Below are positions 8,393-18,600 of a stretch of DNA of 36,466 bases, in pieces (the first letter of the stretch is position 1; each line of letters opens with the position of its first letter). The DNA comes from an uncultured Bacteroidia bacterium. GTDB lineage: Bacteria > Bacteroidota > Bacteroidia > Bacteroidales > F082. The notes below the pieces were generated by a model. That model saw nothing but the letters and a program-made list of their open reading frames with translations. It was not told the origin of the DNA and searched no databases. Location: contig CACZQL010000064.1 in assembly GCA_902783365.1 (NCBI GenBank), forward strand, positions 1-36,466, given 5' to 3'. A program made the translations under genes and the position numbers.

Positions 8393-9544
8393 GTGATTAT
8401 TTTAGAAAAACCATACGTGTCAGCCCCGTTGGTGGCTTACCTTGAAGAACAACAGATTCCCGTTTTGCATAACGACATGGCCGAAGTGCTGAAAGCGCAA
8501 GGCCATTCCCTGAATTTATTGGACGACCAGGCTTTTGTGGAGGAATACCAAAACAGTGGCAAGCTCTACGCCGTGTCGGAAAACGCCTTGGTGTGGCTCT
8601 ATGCGCAGCTGCCCGAGTCGGAGTTGGTGAAGAAAGTCAAAATTCTGAAAGACAAGGCCGAGTTCCGCAGGATTTGCCAGCAGATTTATCCCGACTTCTA
8701 TTATAAAGAGGTGGAGATGAAAGCCTTGCGCAGCCTCAATCCCGAAACGTTGCCCTTGCCCTTGGTGTTGAAACCCGCCGTGGGATTCCTGAGTGTGGGC
8801 GTGTATATCGTCAGAAACAAGGAAGAATGGCAGGCCGCCTTGGACGACATCGACCAGAACTTCGCCAGGCAGTGCGCCGTGTTTCCCGAGACCGTGGTGC
8901 GGAGCGAAAAGTTCGTGCTGGAGCAGTTCATCGAAGGCGAGGAGTACGCCGTGGACGCCTATTACGACGCCGAAGGCCGGCCCAACATCATCAACATCTT
9001 CCACCACATCTTCAAGAGCGAGACCGACGTGAGCGACCGTCTCTATTGCATGAGCAAGCAGATCTTCGAAGCCAACTATCCGGCTTTCAACCAGTTCTGC
9101 ATTGACTTGAACGGGGTGTTGCAGCTCAAGAACTTCCCGATGCATGTGGAGTTCCGTGTCGATAAACACACGGGTCGCGCCATTCCCATCGAGGTGAACC
9201 CCTTGCGTTTCGCCGGCATGTGTCTCAACGACCTCACCCGCCACACCTGCGGCTTGTTGCCCGTGCGTGCCTTCTTCGAGGGCACCCATCCCGACTACGC
9301 CACGATGTGGAACGGTATCGAGGAGGACGTGTTCAGCTTTGTGGTGCTCGACAAGCCCTACGACACCAACCGCGCCCTGGACTTCGAGCGCATCCGCCGT
9401 CATTTCCACGGGGTGCTGGAGACCCGCGACATCATGAACCCCGCCATGAGCATCTGGGGATTCCTCTTCACCAAGACCCCCAAAGAACACCGCGAGGAGT
9501 TACAGGAAATCCTCCATTCCACGTTGGAGGAGTTTATGATGTAA
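8393..9544 (+). CDS. ATP-grasp domain protein, substrate unknown
   Basis: A 383-residue soluble protein with a GTG start (MIILEKPYVSAPLV). The ATP-grasp fold is supported by a nucleotide-binding strand and loop LVLKPAVGFLSVGVYIV (about 120-136), the FIEGEEYAVDAYYD segment (about 182) and the metal-binding HVEFRVDKHTGRAIPIEVNP (about 243-262), whose Glu and Asn are the usual Mg ligands. The family couples ATP hydrolysis to joining a carboxylate to an amine or other nucleophile through an acyl phosphate, as in amino-acid ligases and carboxylases. Nothing here fixes the substrate. It lies 44 nt downstream of purA on the same strand, with heptamer repeats between, so co-transcription is possible but uncertain. 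The following gene is convergent. Confidence 0.85.
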   Translation: MIILEKPYVSAPLVAYLEEQQIPVLHNDMAEVLKAQGHSLNLLDDQAFVEEYQNSGKLYAVSENALVWLYAQLPESELVKKVKILKDKAEFRRICQQIYPDFYYKEVEMKALRSLNPETLPLPLVLKPAVGFLSVGVYIVRNKEEWQAALDDIDQNFARQCAVFPETVVRSEKFVLEQFIEGEEYAVDAYYDAEGRPNIINIFHHIFKSETDVSDRLYCMSKQIFEANYPAFNQFCIDLNGVLQLKNFPMHVEFRVDKHTGRAIPIEVNPLRFAGMCLNDLTRHTCGLLPVRAFFEGTHPDYATMWNGIEEDVFSFVVLDKPYDTNRALDFERIRRHFHGVLETRDIMNPAMSIWGFLFTKTPKEHREELQEILHSTLEEFMM

Positions 9545-9575
9545 CCCAGCCTTCTTTTTTTTCAACCTTACAAAC

Positions 9576-9604
9576 CAAGGCCTTGTCAGAAAGACAGGGC
9601 CTTG
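9576..9604. terminator. Inverted repeat between convergent genes, possible weak terminator
   Basis: CAAGGCCTTGTC (9576-9587) pairs with GACAGGGCCTTG (9593-9604) as a 12-bp stem with one G-T wobble and a 5-nt loop. It overlaps the last codons of the minus-strand giant gene. Neither side has a directly adjoining T-tract (a T8 run lies before it on the plus strand), so it is not a classical intrinsic terminator. Confidence 0.4.
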
Positions 9605-12600
9605 ATTTGATTGTCATGGGAGACATAGATGTATCCGTGGCCGCGCACAAGTGTGGTGAGGGTGCCGCTCCAATCGTTGGTAAAGGTGGCGGTATCACCA
9701 TTCTCTGCAATAATCACGTCGCCTTCGACAGGTGTGAAACTACCAAAAGCTTCGGAGAGGGTAAGGTCGTTGCCACCATAATAGCCGAACCAGTTGTAAC
9801 CATACTCAATGTCGAGCGTAGTCGCAGGAAGTGGTGTGCTCCTGAGGGTAAAGGTACAAGCGTCGGAAGTATGAATCTTGTACATTTGTCCTGGAAGGAT
9901 TTCGGTCAGTGTGCCGCTCCAGACGTTGTCCTCGTAGCGGGCGAAGCCGCCATCCTGCGAGTTGATGAGCAAGCCATTCGACCCAAGGGCCGTTTCAAGG
10001 GTGGCGAGGTCTGTCGCCACAGTGGGAGTCCACCAGTTCCAACCCTGATTCAAGGCAACAGTTTGGACACTGGCGAAATGAGCGACATAGTGTTCCGGCT
10101 CAATTACCTCAAAAGTATAATAGGGTTCATAAGAAACCACCTCTCCATCTTTGGTCCAATACTCAAAAACGAAACCCTCGTTGGGAGTCACATCCAAATA
10201 GCAGGTAGAGGTTTTTCCCCAGTTTTCTGAATAATAGGAACCGGACCCATTAATGGAACCCCCACCCCAAGGATCCGTCTCCGCAGTAATGACGACATAG
10301 AAATATGCTGTGTAGGTACAGCTTTGGGTCACCTCAAAGTCCACCACGGGTGAATAGGAAAACGCATAACCTTCATCCCTCCAGAAGCCGAAGCTATAAC
10401 CCTCATTCGCGACGGCCTCCAAATGGCATACGGATCCAACTTCGTAAGTGCCTCCTCCGGACACCACTCCTGCCTCGGGAGGGTTCGCTACAACAACCAC
10501 CTCAGGCGTCTCTGGCAGCGCCGAATTGCAATTCGCCTTAAACGTCCTTGGGAAAGAAATGTTGACAAGGTTTTGATTACAAATCCCGTCACCGTCCTCA
10601 CAATAGACATTCAAATACATATCTAACAAATTCCCGCCTTGATTCAGTGTCATCGTCACGTTGCTTCGGGCAGTGATGTTACGGACAAAACAATGTGAAG
10701 ATTCCGTTTCCAAGGTCATCTGTTCCACAAATCCAATATCCTCATAACTCACGGTCAGAACATTACCGCCCCAGCCTTGGTAATAATAGGGGTAACCATT
10801 TATCAGTTCAAACCTGTATTCGCAGACCATGTCTTGAGATACGAAATGCGCCACCAAATCGAGATCCTCTGTGGCAACGAACGAATAGTTTTGCTCTCGT
10901 GAAAATGCCACTCCGTTTCTGCTCCAATAGAGGAAGGCATAGCCTTCTTCGGGGATGGCCGACACGCAACATTGCGTACCATAGTTGAATACTCCACCTC
11001 CTGTCACACTGCCCTTCTCCGCATCTTCAGAAGCTGCGGTAACATGCACGAGTCCCGCACCCACCGATGCGCAATCTGTCTCAAGAGGTAGAGGTATCTC
11101 CATGAAATTGAGCTCCGTCAACGGATACAATGGTGTCCCATTCTCATAGACGATTTCCAAGGAGCACTGGCCACTATAAGAGCCCCAATTCCTATAGCTC
11201 ACCACAGCGTGTTCCGATTCTGACACCTTTCGATGGATCTCGCCCTCGGAGCCAGTATTCAGCGTAATAATCTCTGAATAAGGAATGTCGGGATAATGTA
11301 CCTTCAAGGAATTGCCTTGCCATCCATTCTCACCTGAGTCATACATTTTAAACACGATGCCGCACAAGGTCTCTGCAGGAACGAAATGAGCCACGAAGGA
11401 GCTCTCTTCCGTCACCTGGAAAGAATACTCCTCATCCAATGAGACAACCTCCCCTTTCTCAGTCCAATAGCGAAAGGCATATCCTGAATTGGGCACCGCT
11501 GTCAGTTGGCACGTCGAGCCATTCGTATAATCTCCCGCGCCCAACACGATTCCGGCATCTTGAGGATCCGCGACTGCTTCGATGTGGAGAAGTGCCATCG
11601 CCCCCTCACAGTCCGCCTCAAACTCGCACTGGAATTCCGGGTAAAGGGTGGGTTGATCACATATCACCGCCCCGCTTTCATACCCGACAACCACTCCGTG
11701 GCTTCCAAAATCGGATGCCCAACTCGTTTCAACCACTCCAACAACAACAGGAGCGCCACTCTCCATATATCTTACATAATGGCCATTCCTATCCAATTGC
11801 TCCACAAAACCATAATCCACATAAGTGATGGTAAGCGCCACGCCATACCATTGAGGATAGGAATGCGACAAATCGAAAGTGATGCCGCACATCCCCTCCT
11901 CCTCTACAAAATTGGCAATGAGATTCTTGTCTTCATAGACCTCAAAGGTGTAAATGGGAGACCAGGAGAGCACGTGACCGTCAAAATCAGTCCAGTTTTT
12001 GAACACGTAACCCTCGTTGGCCACCGCTGTCAAAGTGCATTGCGTGCCGTATGAAAAGCCTCCCGAGCCTGTGACATATCCATAGTTCCCATTGTTGGGG
12101 AACGGGAGCACATAATAGAGCTTGAAGGCATCCGTGCAGTCCACATCAAACTCATGATGGAAGAAGCAGTCTATGTCAGAATTCTCGTATTCGACAATAC
12201 CATTATCATAGCTGATGGAGAAGGTGCAACGACTGACATCCGGGCCGCAAATCCAATCCAATACCACATGACTGCCCTCCATGACCCGCCTTGCAAAGCT
12301 CTTTTCACTATCTGGATGCTCCACTGTACAATACTCGGTAAAGTCAATGTCCTCGTAATGGACGATTAAATTGTTGCCCTGCCACCCCAACCAAGTAGGA
12401 ATGGAAAGGTGGTAATTCAAGTTGCAAAGCGCTGATTCCTCCATGAAACATGCCACCAAATTCCTGTTCCTTGTGACCGGGAAATGATACTCCGCGTCCA
12501 TGGAAACCACTTCCCCGTTCTCTGCCCAGTAATAGAAAGCATAGCCGGTATTGGGAGACGCGGTCAGTGTACACTCCTCTCCCATGCCAAAGGCACCAGC

Positions 12601-15600
12601 GCCCGAGACCGAGCCTTTCATCTCGTCATTGGAAGCCGCCGACACAGCAAGCTGATAGCCCTCGTAGGGGATGAGGATAAGCGTGAAGGTCTTGGACTCG
12701 CCCACATTGCAGACTGTTCCATCGAAAACCAGAGAAGGTGTCACCGTAAGATGCGCCTCATGAATCTGTTCATCTTGCAACGCCACATCAAACGAGATGT
12801 CGCCATCGCCCTCGGCACCCAAGCCAATGGTGGGGTCATCGTTGGTCCAATGGTAACAAACGCCATGAGGATTAGGAGAGGTAAAGGAGACATGCACATG
12901 CTCCCCATGGTAAGTGGTGATATCTTCGATGTCGTTCATCACCACTTCAGGATTCACCACAAGGTTGAGGGTGAGAATGCTATCACAACCGAAATGGTTG
13001 GTAAGATGTTGCGTATAGGTGCCGGATTCCGAATAAGTCACTCCGTTCAATTCGTAAGAGTCACACACCACTTCGTAAATGGTGTTGAGGGAGGCAGGCT
13101 TCACCGTCAATTCCAGGGTTTGCAGCACATTGCAGTCGGAGATTCGCTCAAAAGTCCAAACACCCGCTTCCTGGGCTGGAATATCGAAACCGTTTTCCTG
13201 ATAAGGCACTCCTTCGCACCAATCATCGGTGATGACGACGGTTTGCATGGCTCCAAACTCGTAAGCACCCATGTCAATGGCGCAGTCCTTGACACGGACT
13301 TCGCCGCCGAGGTCCTGTCCCAAGGGGTCTTGATCAGTGAGCACTCCCGCATTGATGCAAGGAGATCCTTCCGACAACCTAAAATCGGCATCCAAGGCGC
13401 AGAGGTTCGGGTCAACGCCCAACACGGTAGTGGGGGCCACGAACATGGGGTTCACGTCGTTCAGCACCGTGTGGTCAAAAGTAAGCACGGGTTGTACCTC
13501 CAACCATTCGCCATTGAGATCTGTTAATCCGCTCACGTAGGTCAATTCCTCATATCCTGAGATGATGCAGTTGGTGAAATCCATCCAACTTTGTTCAGAT
13601 GAACCCGAATTGAACAAGAAGGCTTGAGCCGTATTGTTCACAAAAGTGGTGTTCTCGAAATAGCACCTGGCATTTTCACGATTCACAAGTGCGCTGGTGT
13701 TATTATTGGCGAACAAGGAATTCCGCACCGTCAAGGTGGAGCCCATCATTACCGCGACGGCTCCCTGGGAGGAACCCATGGTTTGATTTCCCTCCACGAC
13801 CTTGCAACGGTCCATGGTTAAGGAGGCGCCCATATCAAGCGCGATGGTATTCCCCGTATAGCCTTCATTGCCTTTAAACACGCAGTTGGTCACCCGAGCG
13901 ACGCCTCCCACAAACAGCGCGCCGCCGTCAGGAAACGCATCAATTACATTGACACCTATTGTGATACCTCCAGAGCCAGGGTCGTTGGGGTCGGGCGGCG
14001 TATGCCACGAGGCGATTCCTTTGTTCCCAACAAACAAGCAATCCTCCACATCTCCCTCTCGCAGCACAGAGAGTGCCCCGCCTTTGCAGGTGCCGGCGTT
14101 GTTCTCGACAAACGAGCAACCCACCACACGACAATAGCCGCCAGCACTGACACCTGATGTCCTGTAACCAGCAAAAATGGCTGAACCCGAACCACCAGAG
14201 ACATTAGGAGAATTATGAGCCGTATAATAATTGGAGTAGTTGTTATTCAAGGAACAGTTGACCATCTCCAACGAATCCCAAGCATCTAAGACAGCGATTT
14301 GGTTCTCAGCGCGGTTGGATTCAAAGGTCGTATTGAACACTTTTATTTTTCCAGGGCTGAAAATCGTACCCCACCGATTTGCGGTGTTATTCTCAAAAAC
14401 TGACCCTTCAATACGCATAAGTCCTTGATTGCAAATCGCACCGTTTTGAATACTATAGTTGGACTGGAAAACGCAATCCTCAATGTCAACCACGCCTGTC
14501 CCCGTGTTTCTGATCGCTCCAGCATCGTAATAGTAAACGGGGGGATAGGGTTGGGTAGCGAAAGCCTCATCCATGTTCACGTTTTCCGATATATCGGACT
14601 GGCTGATGCGCAGTAAACCTTCGTTATAAACACATCCCTCTGAATTGTCTGTAAAAGTGCATTGGTTCACAGAAACAGACGTGTTGAACAACACCCGAAG
14701 CGCCACACCTTGATGGTGGGTACCATATCCTTTCGTCAGTGTGACGCCATCCAATACCGTTGGCACGCTCCATGGGGTTTCTCCTTGGGTGGTCACGAAG
14801 AGGCATTCCGTATTGTTGGAGTCATCATCATCCCCTTGAATCTCACCGGAAAAGATGGCAGGCGCATTTGCCGGGTCACGGTCGGCAGGTGAAGCCTCTG
14901 TGCCAGCGAAGCCACCATAAACAGCGACACCCTCCTTCAAGGCGAAGCACTTCGAGGCGTCCGAGTCGTCACATGTCAAATACGTGCCGCTGGCCAACCA
15001 GAATTGGGTATAAGGCGCAGCGGAAGACATCGCCTCAGCCAGTTTGCTATAGTGGCTCGATTGGAAAGTATTGCCATCCAAGGCGTTGTCCCAAGAAGAG
15101 CCGTCTTTGGCTCCGGCACCAAGTTCACTCACATAAACCACCTCAGCCACGTGGAGGCGAAGCATCACCAAGCTGTCGCAGGATTCCACTGTCCATCGAT
15201 GCTCATACTCACCCGGGGTAGTCAACATTGTTCCGTAGAAATCATAACTCTCATCGGATCTGATACAAACCTCACGCAGGTCCATCAGCAAACAATCCGC
15301 ACCGAACATGCTTTCAAAGACCCCCATATCAACCTGGCCATTTTGAATACGAACTGATGTGGCAGAAAGATCATTTTGGGGGATTTCCGCCCAAGCCACG
15401 GAGTTGGCTCCGGCATCGACACAGGGAGAGCCCTCGGTTAAATGCCAGTTGCCAGAGGTCGAAGTGAGTCCGACGTTGGCGGAAGGACAGGCAAAGTGGG
15501 GGCCGAAATCGTCCATGTTATCCGAAACCAAAGGAATATTGCCATTATTCAAGCCAATCTCATCCTCCACCGCACAATGGATCATGAAGGTGTTGGCCTG

Positions 15601-18600
15601 AAGGATGGTGGAAGCGTAGGATAAGTTCTCCCCTTCATTGCCCCAAATGATGCAATTGGCCAAACGCGACACCGCGTTTCCATTGTCCGAATGGACATAA
15701 ACGCCACCGCCCGAATTCCTCACGACATCGCACTGCAAGAGATCCGAATTGTCGAGATAGACACCGCCACCAAGCTCGCTCGCTTCGTTGTTGGCGATTA
15801 AACACTGGACGAGGCTGCAATTGATGGCATAAACGCCCCCACCATTTTGGCCAGTGTTGTTCTCCACCACACAGTTACGGATGGTAGCATTCTCCGCAAA
15901 AACGCCAACGCCGATGTTATGCTCGACACGACAATTCGCGAGGGTGGTGTTGGCCTGCAAATAAGCACCCGCTCCATCAGAGGGACCGGAACCATGAATC
16001 AGGGTGAAACCATCAATCCAAGCGGCGTTCTCCTCGGCCAATGGAGCATTTTGATACCACAGGCGCATGGTGTGATGCCCCTCCAACACCGAGGCATGAT
16101 GCTCAAAGTCCCTCAAGTTCAAATCATAATCCGCAGGCTCGACCCCTTCAAAACCGCCAAATATCCGTAAGTTTTTCTTGACGGGAAAAGCGTAATAATC
16201 AGTAACGTAATAGCCTTGATTACCATTGAAATAAGTCTTGTCGGTAGGATGACTCGACTGATAGAGGCCTTCCGCCACCCAAATCGTCGGAGGCGTTTCA
16301 TACAGATTCACGATCTGGATGGCCTCCCACAGGTCTCCGGCAGCTTGCTCCCAAGAAGAGCCATCGCCCTGCCCGTCTTGTTTCACATAAATGATGTTAG
16401 CGGCGTCGGGCCGGATGGGGAGTTGACAGTCCCTGTTGTAGGAAGATTCGATAGCACCGAGATCAATTCTGCCTGTCTGAACACGTTGATTGCCTATCAA
16501 ATCAGATTCAAGGGCGACATCGAGGGCAAACTCGGGATCACCAAAGTTGACACAGGCAGAAGTGGGTGTCAACGACCAATCGCCTCCAGAGTAATCCATA
16601 CCAGCACCTTGGGTTGGATTCACGAAACCCGGCTGTATGCCAGTGGTAGCCCCTTGAGGCGCCAAGCGCATCACCGTCTCAACCCCCATCTCACGAATAT
16701 CTTGAACAGCAGAATAATAAAAATAGGCTCCATAACGAAAGCACTTATCACTCAATTGGATCTCGTTGCCCCATACGATACTATTGAAAACACTCACTGC
16801 GTCCCATGTGGGTAATTCAGTAATACCAGTGTTGTTATTAACTATCGTCGAGTTATAGATGCCATTGTAATTAGTTCCAATGCCATTGTTTGCGACAAGA
16901 CAATTGACTAATCGGCCAAAGTGTTCCCCCTGGGTAATGTTGCCCAAAGCCGGAACAACATTACGGTCAACAACCAACGCGCCTGTACCATTGTTGCAAA
17001 TACGGCAACGCACCAGTTGTCCATTGGCATAGACACCCACCTGGGCGTTATTGGAAATTTCGCAATCATATAAGACCAGGTCGCAGAACGAGTTTTGCTT
17101 GACACCATGTTGGGCATTACCGGCGATGGAGCAATGGTAAAGTCGCACAGCCTCATCGGTGGAAGCCTCCAGCAGCAAGCCATCGACCGATCCGTCCAGA
17201 ATCTTGCAGTTTCTCAACGTGGCGCCGCCTTCGCCGATGGTGAGGTTGCTCGCATCGCCATGTTGGAACACACAGCCATCCCACACACTCCCTTGGGTGG
17301 CACTGACCATGCACACCGTGTTATCTCCATCCAAGATTGTCGCATGATTGTCAAAATCGCGTAATGTCAGGTCATAACCGGGCGATTCGTCGCCGTTGAA
17401 GCCGCCATAGACATGGATGCCTTGAGAGTTGATGGTGTTCCTGACGGGGAAGGTCCCTTGGGCGAGCCAAAGCACGGGTTTCTCACCTTCGACCGACAAG
17501 GCCACATTGATGGCGGCCTGGATGTCGGAGGCGGCGTTGGCCCATGACGAGCCGTCCTTGATGCCAGCGCCAGTGGGGGTCAAATAGATGATTTGGTCCT
17601 CCCCCACGTTAATAGTATTATAGGTGGAGAACGACCACACCGGTCCTTGGGTGAGACCTTGGCTGTTACGCTCCTCCACACGCCAATAATAGGTCTTGTT
17701 GCTCTCGGTCACCACCGCGCAGGTTCCGGACAAATTGTCCGTCCAGTCCACCAAGGTCTGGGTGGGTGGATTTGTCTCGCCGAACAGCAGCCGGTACTCT
17801 ATGGTATATTCACCCAAGTACCAAGAGACGGAAGTGGGAGGGGTATCGTAGCAATTGGAGCCGTCCAAGGGGAAAACCGCGGTGGCGGCCAAAGGCAAAG
17901 GATTGTTTTCCAACTCTACTTCCACCTCGAATTCGGGGCTTGTGGCAGAGGCAACAAGATAATAGGTGCCTGCCGTCAAGAACTCATGATCAATCAAGAC
18001 GGGATGTTCAATGGCTATGTCACAGAAAACAATGTCATCCACATAGAAGCAATCGTCATAAGCGTTGTCCGCACAGTCTTTCTGGTAACTCCACTGAAAC
18101 GTATGCGAGCCTGCCGTCACCGGATAGCTATACAGCATCCAATCGCCATTGCCGCTAATACCGTCGATTTTTACCTGGCCGTCCAAATAGAAATAACCTT
18201 TGTCGAAGCCGCTTTCTGAGGAGATCTTGGCGTAAAACGACATTGTGCCATCCACCGGTACCTCGACGGTATAAAAGACCGAACTGTAAGCGCAATTTTG
18301 ACCTTCATTGCTCGACTTCATACAATAGTTCCCAGTATGGGCATTCGCATCAGTAAGCACCCAATTGTAATAGTACTGATGAGTCCTTTCAAAGCGTCCG
18401 AAAGTGCCATCCTCAAAATCACATTCAAAATCCATAGGCATCTCGCCATATTGCATATAATTGTCGGTCTTGGGACCGTCCTCGCCTTCAAAGTCCTCTT
18501 GATAAACAGCCATCTTTCCCCGTTTTCCGTCTGACACACGGGCAGTGAGGTTCCCATCCGAGGCAAGAACCAATTTGTAAACCACGTCCTTGCCATCGGA

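Noticed and set aside
9545-9605. Classical intrinsic terminator between the ATP-grasp and giant genes
   Set aside because: The hairpin at 9576-9604 has no T-tract directly after it on either strand; it is kept only as a weak candidate.
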